A stretch of 64,000 bases of DNA, taken from assembly GCA_037039925.1 (NCBI GenBank), contig JAXRKP010001819.1, positions 21,001 to 85,000 on the forward strand. The letters run 5' to 3'. This document shows positions 46,926 to 60,400 of the stretch, one piece after another. Position numbers and translations under genes: made by a program. Position 1 is the stretch's first letter, and each line of letters opens with the position of its first letter. The stretch is from Doris montereyensis (lineage: Eukaryota; Mollusca; Gastropoda; Nudibranchia; Dorididae). The notes under the pieces were generated by a model that saw nothing but the letters and a program-made list of their open reading frames with translations, was not told the DNA's origin and searched no databases.

Positions 46926-48360
46926 AAATTCTGACCAAGATGGCCACCGTCTTTCAGGCGCTTGCCATTGATACAACAAGAGTGAGCATAGGTATTTCTT
47001 CTTCTTTCGGCTTAATCCCATCAGGGGTCACCATAACAGATAAAAAAAACTCTACTTAATGCTATCTGCTGCATTGTTATTCACCCCTCCCCTCCCCCAT
47101 CCCACAAACGACAGTCATATTATCCTCTTTAATAAAATTCGTGTAGTTATCTTTGGTCTTCTTCTTTTCCTTTTCCTCTGTAGACTTATCATCAGCTTTC
47201 TTTCCAAATATTACTATAATCATGTCTCGTTTTTACACGTGCCCAAAAGCATCTCTTGTCTTGCATTTCTTACGTTAGTTCAAAAAGAGTGAACCTGAGG
47301 TATCTCTTTCACGCTCTCATCCTAATCTCCGCGTAGTACTGTAAGGCAACATCCACATCCCTGCTACTTCCGGCTCTGCTTCCTGCCGCTTAGTTATCGT
47401 CTTTATCTCAGGGCTATTCATCGTCGCGCGTTCATACCATACCACATATTCGAAAGTCCTTCTTTTGTCTACACATAAAAAATTGTTATCACAGACCACC
47501 CCTGACATTTTCCTCCATCGGGGTGAGCATAAGTAAAGACATGTGAAACTATCTTGTTGAATATGATTTTGTTCGTTGAAATCCGAAGGCGTCCATTTTG
47601 AAGTTACAGAAAGCCATAGTTGAAGTCATCAAAAATATTTCATGATGAGCAGGGATTTTAAGAAAACCGCGAGAGAATCTAAAAAATGAAGAAAAAGACA
47701 TCATTGAGCATCCAAAGGAAGGCACTTCGAAAAGTTTCAATAAACCAAAAAAGACAAGCGTTTATGTAAGTCTAGACAGATGAGAAAAGGCCCAAAGCTG
47801 CAAAACCCAAAGACAGCAAAAATTATATTTATATAACTAAAAAGACACTGTAACAAATAAATAGAATCCGTTTTCGATGGCAATTCATCGGGAGGGCAAT
47901 AAGTGACTTTTGTGAAAGTGCGGTACAGCAGCAGTACAAAATTATCCGAATGGAAGCCTCCGGGTATAGTTTCTTCTCTCAATTTTCAGGTCTTAGTTGA
48001 TATTGATTTGTGACTTATTTCTATTCATGTAAAACATAAACGATATACTGGGACTCCTCTCTAGTAACAAGAGAACAGGAGAGCTCTTGAAACAGCCTCC
48101 ATATTATTAGCCAATCGTGGCTTATTAGTGGTTTCCAGTTGCTGTTTATGTCATTCGTGTGGCTGTCATTTTACGAAACAAAACATCATAATTATTATTA
48201 TTATTATTTTAGTACTTGTATATTGCTCTGATCTGATTGATGCGTCGACCAAAATTGTAATCAGAAATTACGTCTAGATTCTTTCAGGAATTGAACTGCA
48301 AAGGATATTCAGGAATTTGAGAAAAGTAAACCCTTTTATGTTTCTTTCTCTTTTTCTGTA
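46926..48360. other. Gene-free interval
   Basis: No gene, RNA or repeat family recognised. A short (ATT)n lies near 48192. Confidence 0.4.
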
Positions 48361-48364
48361 TCTC

Positions 48365-48686
<322 letters not shown>

Positions 48687-48689
48687 CAC

Positions 48690-49450
48690 ACATTGCTTGA
48701 CTCTAGATTGGAAGACGACTAGTTATTGGCCTAGTTTAAAATGTACTTTATCTATTAGAATACACAGTAACCTCTTGGTCTTTAACGGAATTGATTCAAA
48801 GCGAAACCCTTTATTAGCTGATAATTTATTTGAGTTCAGGTTTATATAGACTCTAGAGTATTGATGAAGCATTAAAATCATTGGCATTTACAACAACTAC
48901 AATTTTCAATTGATCACAAATCCCTGTTCTCTTCACAACGATGTGTTGAAGGAAATTAAATGAAAGTTCATCCCATTCGAGGATACTCTTTTTTTATTTT
49001 TATGGTGTAACCACTAGACTCCCTTCTCACAACCTTTATCTAGACACTTGGCAGATTAAATGTAATAATTAACGATAGAACATAATATTCCTGCCATTCT
49101 CTGATTTTAGTATTGACAATGACCTGCAAGTCCTTAAGGTGGCGCGAGTTTTTAAAAATCTCCATTATACTAATACTAGAAAGAAGATAACCCACAAATT
49201 GGAACGGATTGATGATATTATTGCCTATGAACAAGCTTGCCTTTTTCCACAATACAGTAACTCACTCACCAACTCTCACTCTCTCTACTTTCCGTGCCCC
49301 TCCTGCCTTGATGAATTGTATTAATATCTTTGTCCAGGTAAATTGTATGTGTGAATAATGTTAGTAGATAAGAAGTTTCTTCTTTGTTTATTCGTTAGCG
49401 ACGTGCGAGTGCTGCTGGCAGGTTCTGCTGCTTTCCTTTCACTATTTCAC
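48690..49450. other. Gene-free interval
   Basis: Nothing recognised apart from short ORFs in several frames without support. Confidence 0.35.
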
Positions 49451-49457
49451 TTATCTT

Positions 49458-49905
49458 TCGAAGGCGTTGTAGCGAAACCACGGTGTTGAGAGTTTGTAAT
49501 CATGATGACACTGGCTCAAACCCCATGGCTGGTACAATTGAGCGGGGAGGGGGGGGTTCACAACTTTGCACTCTTAGGAATGACACTTTATTCTACATTC
49601 CTCATTCGACTCAAGTGTGAATGAGTACCCAGCTATAAGTAGAGTGTTATAGTTAGTACGAAATGTTGAACAGGCTGTTGTACTCTATGCTCCCAGGAAT
49701 TGAGATGGTCTTTGAATGAAATGGCCGGCTGTTGGGGGATACATGATGTGCATTCCGTGAGCCTGCATTTGTACGTGGTTACAGACTATAAATCTATGTT
49801 CATCTTTTTATCTTTATCTTTCATCTTGCCGTTCCTCTCAATTCACCCTGAGAGTGAGATAACCGCATATGGTGAACATGGCAAATTACCAATAAAATAA
49901 GCTAA
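49458..49905 (+). mobile_element. SINE family C, longest copy
   Basis: A tRNA-like head is suggested by GCGTTGTAGCGAAACCACGG and GGCTCAAACCCCATGGCTGG (B-box position). The body matches 20403-20660 (GACTCAAGTGTGAATGAGTA, ATGGCCGGCTGTTGGGGGATA, GACTATAAATCTATGTTC). The 3' end has TTCACCCTGAGAGTGAGATA and CCGCATATGGTGAACATGG and closes with AATAAAAT. A G9-type run is at 49544. Confidence 0.65.
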
Positions 49906-50324
49906 ATCTTTGTTGCGCACGGCGCCGCTCTACCTCGCCCTGTTTTGGCATATTGAAAAGAAGCCCAGACTTATTGCATGGAATCATGTAGAAAGACGAA
50001 TGGTTTTCCTGTTTAACGTGTACAACTTCTCGCTGACACTGACAACGTTAGACTAGACCTATTAATATTTTGAACAGAAACAAAATCTCATACCATCTGG
50101 ATAGCCTTCAGTGTCGTCTGAAAATTGTATACCAGTGGGCGACATCCATAGGTTCGTCAGACTGTCAACAAAAAAAACAACAAGAAAACCCAACTTTAAG
50201 GCGTCTAGAAGACATTTTGTCAGATCATAACCAGTCCAGTCAGCAAGTGAACGCTCTTTTTAATGTGATGAAGACCAGGTTTACGGTTCAAGGTCCTCCA
50301 TATACGGTATTCTGGAACTGCACA

Positions 50325-50475
50325 TTTTTACGCGGGCGGGTGGTGGGCGCTGCTGAAAGGTTTTACTTCTTTCCTTTCTTTTTTTCATTTATCTTTCATC
50401 TGGTTGTCTCCTCTTAAATGACACTGAGATCACCGCATATGGTGGATGGGTAATTTCAATCAAATAAACAAACAA
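50325..50475 (+). mobile_element. SINE family C 3' end
   Basis: Contains ACTTCTTTCCTTTC, GACACTGAGATCACCGCATA and TGGTGGATGGGTAATTTCAA, and ends in CAAATAAACAAACAAATAA. The ORF at 50070-50417 runs into this repeat; its upstream part is not recognised. Confidence 0.6.
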
Positions 50476-51064
50476 ATAACTACTCTTTTACGCTTCATCC
50501 ATTTGCACACGCATCACAAATACATTTACTGATGGGGATGACGCTTGTCTAGTTTGCTTTATTAATGTGTCAACGTTGCTCAGTCCAGCATGTAAATATA
50601 AATGCAGCCTCTGAGATGAAATATAAATTAGACGTGGCAAATGGTCCTTTCAATGTCAGAAATAAGATAGTAAGCGGAATAAAGTAATCAAATGAAATAA
50701 GGAAAAAAAAAACTACTGGTAGTTTTTTTTTGCACGCAAACGTTACTGGTGCCAGAAATGCTCTCGAATTGCTACTGTACCGATGATAAAAGATTAGATA
50801 TTACTCAATTCTGCTATGTCCATATTATGTTACTCTGTATTGACACCCAAAGGACATCCATCTGTCATGACAATGATTATCATATTTACGTACCCAATCC
50901 TAAGTTGGGATGAAAAAAAAAACGATGTCATGTGAATGTTCCGGGAATGTTCGAACTTGAACACATTTTAATGCTAAAGTCATCGAACACAACTTGTTTG
51001 TCTACACCGTTGATATGAATATCTGATGGTTTCTTTCAGTGATATATTAATTTTGATTGATTAA

Positions 51065-51590
51065 AGACTTGAATTTCTCAAAAGAAACACATACGATTGC
51101 GACCATGATATGAAGATGAAATTTTACAAAACTTTAGTGAGACCAATTTTGGAGTACAGCAGTACAGTCTGAGACTCATATCATAAAGCGAAAATTCAGG
51201 AAATAGAAAAGGATCCAACAGAGATCGACACAATTTATACAGCAAAACAGCTACAAGACAACGGCATATACCAACAAACAACTAGAACTAGAGCCTTTTT
51301 ATGAAAGAAGAAAAAGGGGATAAACTAATACTATTTTCAAAGGATTAAATTAATGACCTCTCTGTGCTGTCCTTTGGTAACGCGCACAACCAAATGAGAA
51401 AAAAAAACCCATTCACAGTCATGACCCCACACTCAAGAGTAGACGTACACCTGCACTCATTTCTACCATCGACATTGAGACACTCGAATTGTATTGATGA
51501 AAGAAATTCACATGATTTTAACATCTTCAAGATTAAGCTAAAAAAAGTAATGTGCAAAGCTTTGGAGTCTTCAGGATAAAATTACAGGCT
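51065..51590 (+). mobile_element. LINE reverse-transcriptase C-terminal fragment
   Basis: The plus strand encodes, with breaks, FYKTLVRPILEYSSTV, KIQEIEKDPTEIDTIYTAKQ and a C-terminal TPHSRVDVHLHSFLPSTLRH. These are standard blocks of the thumb region after the RT domain in CR1/L2-type elements (xYxTLVRPxLEYxSxVW...). The frame is interrupted by stops and at least one shift, so the copy is dead. No catalytic domain is present. Confidence 0.7.
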
Positions 51591-52317
51591 TAGAAGGAAG
51601 AAAAAGAAGAAGAGGTAGGACATGTTTAGGTAACCGCCTTAATCGTCTCATCATTGCTTACTCTTTGGATTACAATATTTTCTCTAAGGGTTTTTGTTGT
51701 GGTTGTTTGTTTTTATAATCAAAGCGACAACTTATCATCCATTCATTTAGCAAACTCGCCAGTCAACCAGAGTCATTGCCATCCTGCTAAGTGCTTATTT
51801 TGATTCATCCTCTCTTCTTCGCTCTATGTGCTAGAACTACTATTTTGTAAGGCATGTGTATCACTGTTTTAGCTTCCCTATCGATCCCTACAGTCTGTCT
51901 ATCCATGCCATTGCACAACGTCATGTTTTTCGATGTCTTACGTATACGGTTAATAGGCTTATGTATCGTTTCCTCCTTTTCCCTTTTCTTATTTATAATT
52001 ATCTATTGTTTCTCCGTTTCCGTGTTCTGTATGTTAAGAAGTGCATTTTTTCAGACACCTCACAGCATTGCTTTATCTTTATTCATCTTCCCACTGTCAT
52101 GTATCGCTATTTCACCATTACAATCTAAATGGGCATCCAACGATTTTTACTTTTCCCAGCCAATCTCATCATTCCCATTTTGTTAATGGTTTCAGTAAAC
52201 CATATTCATTGGTCACGGTTAACCCTTGACGTAGGAGGCAAATGGCAGCGATCGATCATTCAGGCATCATACAAAGTGGCATCATTCCCACTTCTCCCGC
52301 CATCAATCTTTCCAAAC

Positions 52318-52402
52318 AAATTCACCTTTACCATCACCATCATCACCCCCACTACCACTTTCACCACCATCACAACTATCACCACTCCCACCAACACCCA
52401 CG
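52318..52402 (+). repeat. CAC/CAT-rich low-complexity tract
   Basis: Imperfect trinucleotide repeats of CAC, CAT and ACC. Frames give poly-His or poly-Thr and are not genes. Confidence 0.85.
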
Positions 52403-52496
52403 GTCTCATCCCGTCTATACGTTTTATTCCAGCAAACAGGCCATTACCACAAATATCATGTTATTTTGAGACAGTGTATAGATGTTAAAATTTTTT

Positions 52497-52803
52497 TATT
52501 TGATTTACCTATATTCACAGCTAAAGTGATCTCGGGGGTTTTGGTATGATTTTTAATGTTGCCCTGATTGCCTTGTAAACAACTAATGGATCTTTAACGT
52601 GCATATAGAGTTGTGATCTTCACACGAAACCTTCTTTCTATCGTCCGTCTCTGATGGGACTAGGTGTCGATCTACCTACCTGGACCAGGGGGTAGATTTT
52701 ACTTAAAAAGACCTCGAAAAAATTGTTCAACCGTCGGCGAGGCTTCAACCCACAATCTTTGGATTAAGAGGTCGACACCTTGCCTCTGTACGACCGAGGT
52801 CCC
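52497..52803 (-). mobile_element. SINE family A, full copy
   Basis: On the minus strand it starts GGACCTCGGTCGTACAGAGG (A-box region), with GATTGTGGGTTGAAGCC as the B box. It continues through CCTGGTCCAGGTAGGTAGAT and TTAAAGATCCATTAGTTG to the GAGATCACTTTAGCTGTGAA end. Best full-length copy of family A in the window. Confidence 0.8.
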
Positions 52804-53024
52804 CCCTCCCCATACCTCAAGCATGTAAAGAATTTATTGTAATAGTGATATAAAGAAATAATTTGTCAAGCACTCGTTGTTTTCTGTCTTTGCTGTCCCT
52901 CATAGTGAGTCTGGAATTTTGTTGTCTCACGGTGCCGATGTGCTAATTTCAAGACGATCTACACCTAAGTATAAACGTGATATCTCTGAACTCGATTGAA
53001 AAAAATCCCGTGAAACGCTGAAAT

Positions 53025-53095
53025 TCTTTCAAGGGTTCTGAGATCACCGCAAAATGGTGGACGCGGTAAATTTCATTTAAACAAAATTGTGATTA
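53025..53095 (+). mobile_element. SINE family C 3' end (short)
   Basis: TCTGAGATCACCGCAAAATG followed by GTGGACGCGGTAAATTTCAT matches the family C terminus. Confidence 0.5.
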
Positions 53096-53149
53096 TCACA
53101 GTACCATGTAAACAAAACAAAAAATGAAAATTACTTCGAGGCCATTGCG

Positions 53150-53285
53150 ACCCACAGAGCCGAAGTTTATCCCGGTTTCTATTAGCGTTAAGCGGAACAG
53201 GTGATAATAATCACCTCCTGGACAGGACACTAGTCTGACGCAGATTTTTACTTCCAAGCTAGTGCTTGCACCCATTTACACCTTG
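53150..53285 (-). mobile_element. SINE family B, truncated
   Basis: The reverse strand holds CAGACTAGTGTCCTGTCC, AGGAGGTGATTATTATCACC and CTAATAGAAACCGGGATAA. The tRNA-like head is absent. Confidence 0.7.
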
Positions 53286-53289
53286 GTCC

Positions 53290-56200
53290 TGCCAGCTGGC
53301 CATGGCAAGTCAGTGATAATCAAGTGTAAATAAGAAACCATGGTGTTAAACTCAATGCTTGGTCCACACCTGAACATCTTTTGATGAACAAGGCGCGCGA
53401 ACAAAACACGACGCACAAAATGCTCTACCGTGGATGTGTTTTTGGGTTGTTTTTTGTTTGTTCGCTGCACAGGTTGCATGTCTTGGCTGCGACTCAGTGC
53501 ATGAGCGTGCGCCCAATTCGCCGACAAATGCTCAGGTGTGGACGCAGCATTAAACCTCAACTTTGTTCACACTATTGAAATTAGGCTCCCTGCAGGTGGT
53601 TCACTCATACAATATGGCACAAATTTAGGGCTTCTGTCGATTTTTTCTTGAACAGCCGTGCTACGATTCTACCGATCATTCACGACGACACTTAATGTAA
53701 AATCGATTTCTTGTCGTCGAGTCGGTCACAGGGTTGGGATAACTTGGTCAAATGGTCTGCTGTTCAGGTTGTAGAAAGGGGATTCGAAGCGTTGTGTCCA
53801 AGGATAGGAGCCATTCTTGCCAGCCTGAATCTTCTTGAGGACGGCGGGTGGAGGGGAAATCTTATTTGTAGAGCGGCGACAGGCCAAGGTTATCTTGATC
53901 ATCTTTTGTCCTGGGATAGATTTTTCAAGGAAACTTGGAAACACAGTGGGCATACTGTCTCTACTACCGGTCTTCTTTGCTAGGAGTGGGCAGTTGGCGG
54001 GGATGCTTCTTGTTTCCTTAACTCTTTTAGATGTCTTTTGTCTTGCTGTTTCCTCCGACTTGATTTAGAGATTATCGCTTTTGGAAGAAATTGAAAACTC
54101 AATGAGATAAAATCTTACAGCTACGTATTTTGATATTTTATTAATGTGCCATCGTCTCGAATTTTGTTGGCACTTTCGTCTCCGTGGTTATCACTTTCTT
54201 TCCTTACATCCTTGATACGCCATGCATGCAAAAGTCAGGGCAATAATTCCTATTTCTCACAACGCTTTCCTGCTCATGTTTCCGCTAACTCGTGCCATCT
54301 ACCCCATCCACCATACGCGATGATCTCAAAGCGAATTAATATGAATGGTAGAAAAAATTGGTTGGCTTAGAAACCAGGTGACACTGGACTTCCGTGTGTT
54401 GCTAGGACTAGGAGCAAAGGTTGAAGACTTCGCTTTGAAAGGTGAAAGAGTTTCCAATAGAAGCGACAGCAAATGAGTAAAGGTTTATTAATACATGGTA
54501 AACACTATGGTGAAGAGATTCCGCTGAAGCACAGCGGCGTACCAATTTAATTTATTTCATTGGAATTTAGTCTGCCTACCACAGCATGTGATTATCTAAC
54601 AGTACAGTGAGTCAAGAAGAAACAGTAAGTCGAAAGAGTTACTAAAGAGGAAGAACCAACCGTTAACCGCCCACGCGCTTTGTACTACCAGTTATTTATC
54701 CCTTCCTTGTGTAAATCCGGTACAATCTAATTTACATGTTCATTTCGTGTCATTTGTTCCGGTTTTATTTTCATTATTTTGTTTGTATTTTGTTTAGATT
54801 TCTCCATTAATCATTGTGAATTCATATCATAATGATATTATAAATCGCGCCATAACAGTTCTGGTGTATTTTTCATTACTTTTATTCCTGTTTCCTCTCA
54901 TCATGAGCACACATTTGATCTAGGTCTGGGTTGTTGTTGTTTTGTTTTTGTTTAGTTTGTTTTCTTTTTGGGTTTTTTTATATTTCGTACGGTATAAACA
55001 TTACAATTGTATTCATAAGTGACAGCTAAAGTTTTCTTTTCCTTGCATGTTTGCTTATTATTATATACATACTATAGACATCAAATAATCTGTGACTTTT
55101 CTTATCAGACATAGTGAGAAATTATTTTACTTTTTATAAAGTCTCTCTCACGTCGTATTGTAAAATTACTCACCGCGTTGTATTTAATGTTAACAATATG
55201 GAGCCATGTGTGTTAGCTGTTATGAGATTGCAAGCGCCGACAATTAGAGATCAATAAGCCAGATGAGCATGGGAAATTCCCGATACTTTCCTCTGTTCTT
55301 GCTGTTCCTTCTGATCTTCCCCCTCCCCACACCTCCTTCTACTCCGTCTGGTGTTTCCAGTACAAATCATAAGAAGCTGAGACGAACAATGACTTTTGGT
55401 AAATGGACACTGGCGCCAAGGGTCTGAGGAAATCAATACGTACGCAACATTCATTCTTCTTTCACCTTATTGCTGTAGAGGCACTACAAATAACGAAGAA
55501 TAAACCTAGATGTTCAGGCCCAAAGAGTTTGAATTTGTTGTAGCTTATTGTCATTCTTTGGATAAGCCACATATATAAATATTAAATGAATAAGACTGAC
55601 TGTGAGTGGTAATTTAAAATTATTAACACAATCTCTATTATTTAAGTATTATTATTATTATATTACATCTAAATACAAACGGATTCAAGGCTTTGATTGA
55701 TAATAATTAATAATCGAGGAATTAAAGAAGGTTCCAGCTTCCGTCTGAGCCAGGTCGTGACAGTGGGGAAATAAAATCAAAACAGCAACTAGAATACGAG
55801 CCCGTGTGGCTTTTTAAACATCAAACTACAAAAATTTTATTTGGGTTTTTGTTTTTGTTTTGATGCTGTTGTTGTTTTCTTGGGTGGGGGCGACCAAAAT
55901 GGAAGTTGTCACTGATTGGACATTTCATTTGCTGCTAGAAAATTCATATTTAATAGATTATACTTTCTATATAATATACATATATATCAATTTGAACATA
56001 TTAAGTTTGCAAGTGATTACGTCAGTACCTACAGATTCAAATGTTATAACGAGGAGATCACTGTTGCACAGCCTCATTTTGCAATTATACGTTAAGCTGA
56101 GTAACTCAAAGCAATAGAGTGGAATTTTGACGGTAGACTATGCCTGGAAAATATCCTATTTAAATGTCTTTATCAAATAAACACGTCTATCAACTCTTCA

Positions 56201-56730
56201 CCCTTGCATGGACAGAAGTTTGCATCCAGGCCTTTCATTGATAAAATCACACTGTAGTTCGAGCCACATATACGTTGGGATTGAGTTTTTAAACGTCCAG
56301 GTGATTTATGCATGATATGGGGAATGTAAATAAAACAAATACGTCAACCAACAAACCAATGAAGGCTTTATGCTTTACCTTCTCGCAGTTTGTTTTCCCT
56401 GTATGTTTGCTTGTTCGTCTGTTTGCTGGCTTGTCTGCTCTTTTACTGATTATGTTTTATTATTAGACAGTATTAGTCAGAGATAAACAACAAAACCAAA
56501 ATAAATCTGTTTCACAGCACTGGGGAATAACTCGTTTTATCATAGTCAAAGGCACTCAAAGGTCACAGGCATGGGAAAAAACCCACCCTGTCCTTAGACA
56601 AAAACACTTCTTACGTAAACATCACCCCGATCTCTGATCTTATTAAACGTTAGTCTTGCTTGCAGGCATGACTGTCCACCCTACAGCCACCAGTGGTGGG
56701 AAATCCACAGCATGCCAAAGGCACCAGTTC
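53290..56730. other. Gene-poor interval
   Basis: No supported gene. ORFs at 53711-53983 (+) and 53726-53953 (-) overlap on opposite strands; neither shows a family motif. The rest is AT-rich with scattered short frames. Confidence 0.35.
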
Positions 56731-56732
56731 GC

Positions 56733-56815
56733 GTGATGATGAAGGAAGTCCTTAAGTTAATCTGTTAGGTAACTACGTCATCAGATACTATCCGTTATCC
56801 TCTTAAGTCAAAACA
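56733..56815 (+). repeat. Direct repeat, left copy
   Basis: GTCCTTAAGTTAATCTGTTA, CATCAGATACTATCCGTTAT and CTTAAGTCAAAA are matched by 57398-57480 (CCCTAAGTTAATCTAAGGTA, CATCCGATACTATCCATTAT, CTTAGTCAAAA). The two copies flank a SINE head plus AAT/AAG arrays. Confidence 0.75.
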
Positions 56816-56904
56816 AGATCGCTATAATGGTGTCGCCTTAACGACCATGACCCAATATTTGTCACGGAATACGCTTGGTGAGTGATCCTGCAAGCTGTGA
56901 GTGG

Positions 56905-56983
56905 TTGTGTCGGGCGTTACCGATAAGTCCTACTTCTTTCCTTTTCACTCCTTCACGTCTTTCTTTAACATTGCTGCTTCTCT

Positions 56984-57070
<87 letters not shown>

Positions 57071-57109
57071 GAATAAGAATAATAATAAGAATAATAATAA
57101 TAATAATAC

Positions 57110-57140
<31 letters not shown>

Positions 57141-57395
57141 AAGAAGAAGAAGAAGAAGAAGAAGAAGAAGAAGAAGAAGAAGAAGAAGAAGAAGAAGAAG
57201 AAGAAGAAGAAGAAGAAGAAGAAGAAGAAGAAGAAGAAGAAGAAGAAGAAGAAGAAGAAGAAGAAGAAGAAGAAGAAGAAGAAGAAGAAGAAGAAGAAGA
57301 AGAAGAAGAAGAAGAAGAAGAAGAAGAAGAAGAAGAAGAAGAAGAAGAAGAAGAAGAAGAAGAAGAAGAAGAAGAAGAAGAAGAAGAAGAAGAAG
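56905..57395 (+). repeat. SINE C remnant with (AAT)n and (AAG)n arrays
   Basis: CCGATAAGTCCTACTTCTTTCCTTTTCACTC-type SINE C sequence (56920-56985) runs straight into (AAT)n at 56989-57112 and then (AAG)n at 57113-57395, about 280 bp of almost pure purine. ORFs here (poly-Lys, poly-Arg, poly-Asn, poly-Ile) are artefacts. Confidence 0.9.
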
Positions 57396-57397
57396 AC

Positions 57398-57480
57398 GCG
57401 CTGATGAAAGAAATCCCTAAGTTAATCTAAGGTAACTGTGTCATCCGATACTATCCATTATCATCTTAGTCAAAATTGGA
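57398..57480 (+). repeat. Direct repeat, right copy
   Basis: Partner of the copy at 56733-56815. It lies at or next to the 3' end of the minus-strand LINE, so the word may be LINE 3' UTR sequence. Confidence 0.75.
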
Positions 57481-60400
57481 ATGTTGACGTAAGTTAGAGC
57501 GTTGGGATATGTAGGAGCCTGCCAGTGTAGGCATCTGTCGGTATCGAAAGATATTCTCTTCTTGGTGGGTAGCCAGTGCAGCAAGTGCAGGACAGGGCTG
57601 ATGCTCTGACGTAAATTTGTCTTTGTACTGACCCTGGCAGCTTTGTTTTGAATCACCTGCAATTTGTTAAGAGTCTTTGCTGGTAGACCCATAAAGTAGA
57701 GCGCTACAGTAATATAGTCTACTTGTGATGAGGGCATACACGATGATTCTTGCTGAATTTGTGTCGAGCAGATCTCTGATTTTGTACAGATTTTTCAGAT
57801 GGTAATGAGTAGTTTTCAGCACAGTGTTCAGATATTCTTCCATGGTCAGCGATTCGTCGAGATAAAGGCCAAAGTACACATTGAACGATTGACACATGAA
57901 TTGAACGATTGATTGCACAGTCCTGAATGGAAATAGACTCAACGATTGATTGCACAGTCCTGAATTGACTCAACGATTGATTGCACAGTCCTGAATGGAA
58001 ATAGACTCAACGATTGATTGCACAGTCCTGAATGGAAATAGACTCAACGATTGATTGCACAGTCCTGAATGGAAATAGACTCAACGATTGATTGTACAGT
58101 CCTGAATGGAAATAGACTCAACGATTGATTGCACAGTCCTGAATGGAAATAGACTCAACGATTGATTGCACAGTCCTGAATGGAAATAGACTCAACGATT
58201 GATTGCACAGTCCTGAATGGAAATAGACTCAACGATTGATTGCACAGTCCTGAATGGAAATAGACTCAACGATTGATTGTACAGTCCTGAATGGAAATAA
58301 ACTCGATGATTGATTTTCCTCTTCTCTTTTTAAATGCAGTGAGTTCGGTTTTATCCTCGTTCAATTTCAATTTGCTAAGATTCATCCATGATTTTACCTT
58401 AATGACGCATAACTCAATTATTGAACTCATGACTGAATGCAGTGATTCAGACGAGACTGAAAGGTAAATCTGTGTATCATCGGCGTAAAGGTGGTAGTTG
58501 ACGCCGGTCGATGACGGAATATGTTTCAGAGGTGATGGGTAAATGGTGAAAAGGATAGGTCCAAGGACCGAGCCTTGCGGAACGCCGAAATTCAGTGATG
58601 TTGATGTGCTTGGTGACCCATTGACTTTCTGTTTTCGATCTGTAATGTATCCAATGAGTCAGTTAAGAGCATCGCCATCGACTGCAAAATCTTGCTTGAG
58701 TCTCATTAATAATATTTTGTGATCGGCAGTGTCGAAAGCGGCGCTCAAGTCCAAAAGATGCAGTAACACATTAGGATTGCTCTCAATGAGGTTGATGATG
58801 TCATTGTAGACACGCAGAAAGGTCTAGGACTGTTTCCGCACTGTGTCCAGTTTTGTATCCAGACTGGAAGGTGATGGATATGTTGTTCTCCATGTGATCG
58901 TGCATTCTTTTTTGCTATGAGTTTTTCTACTATTTTTAAATAAAGTGGAGGTTTGATATTGGCCGATAATTTTTCAAATTGTCTCTATCCAGTGAAAACT
59001 TCTCAATAAGAGGAGTTATCTTTTCCTCTCTGAAAACAGATGGCATTCTGCAGTTATTATCGAGTAGCTGACAATGAAAGTAATTGATGGAACCAATTCG
59101 TGAATATATTTTTAATCAGCCATGTTGGTATAGGGATTTATTCGGGCCTTTGCAAAATAAATGTGTCGTTGGCTCAAAACACGACAGGGGAGTAATTCCA
59201 CTTGTCAAAGTTGTTTGCTGAAATGCGGAAGATGCATCCGCTGACTGGTGTTGGTTTAGGTCAGATCGAATCATTTCAATATTTTCCACAAAGTTATGGT
59301 CACAGCTTTGTGCAAGCTCAGTTTCATTTTGTGTGATGGAAGGAAACTTTTTGCTCGATCGTCTTTTAAAAGTCCATTTATAAGTTTAAATAGCTCTCTG
59401 GGATTTTCTTTATTGGATATACAGTCGTCGTTTTTGTTTAATTCATCCATAAATTTGTCTCGTTTTTGGCCTGAATATAGACTTCTTTGTGAATAGTCAG
59501 TTTGTTTTCCCCACAGTCTTTCCGCTTTCCTTCTCTTCTGTTTACGTCGTCGCATATCGTCACTGAATCATTTTGTGTCGGGACGGATGGTTATTGTTCT
59601 TGAGCAGAGAGGAGCATGTTATTCAAGAAATTTTAAAATTATGTTTTCAAAAATCGTTGATGCGATTATCAAGATCGGATTCGAGCAGATCTCTATAGAA
59701 GTCGATAAGGAAAATGGTTTTTGATTTGCGATAATTGAGTGTCATTTCCTGATATGTTGGCTTTGTAGGAAAAAGATTAAAAATAACGGTGTCATGATCG
59801 GACATATGATTTGGTATTACAGACAGATTTTGGATTGATGTATCTGATGTCCGATTAATAACCAGATCGAGAATATGACGTTTTTCATGGGTTTTGGTAT
59901 TAACGTTTAGGGTCAAATTGCACGTTTCGATTAAATCAATGAATGATTTTGTAATTCCTTTTACTTTTATTATCGATACGGATGTTAAAATCGCCTAAAA
60001 GAAAAAGATTTCCAGGCTTCAGAGATTTTACTGTGATAAAGTCTCTAAAGTCTTCAAGGAATGCACTGGGTGAGGCGGTTTTATTTCTGGGCGGCCGGTA
60101 GATGGTTAAAAGCTTGTTATGCAGATTTTCATATTTCAGATCACTCTCGATGAATTCAAAAGTGTTCATGTTTTCATTTTGTTTTGTGTTTTGGTGAAAT
60201 TGAGATTAGATTTGTGGATCAAGATCATGCCTCCGCCTTTACGATATTGACAGTTATACTTTATGTAATTAGAGCCAGTCTGAACAAGCTCGTTGATGAT
60301 GACGCCATATCCATCGCACAAACCATGTTTCAGTTATGGAAAAAGCGTTGAAGTCGTTTTCAACGATGTGTTCGTATAAAAGTGTTGCCTTGTTGCACAC

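Noticed and set aside
53711..53983. 90-codon ORF with an overlapping opposite-strand ORF
   Set aside because: No motif, no splice support, and both strands are equally open; likely chance in a locally GC-richer patch.
56875..57420. ORFs of 181 and 167 codons at 56.9-57.4 kb
   Set aside because: Poly-Ile/Arg and poly-Asn/Lys runs from AAT and AAG arrays.
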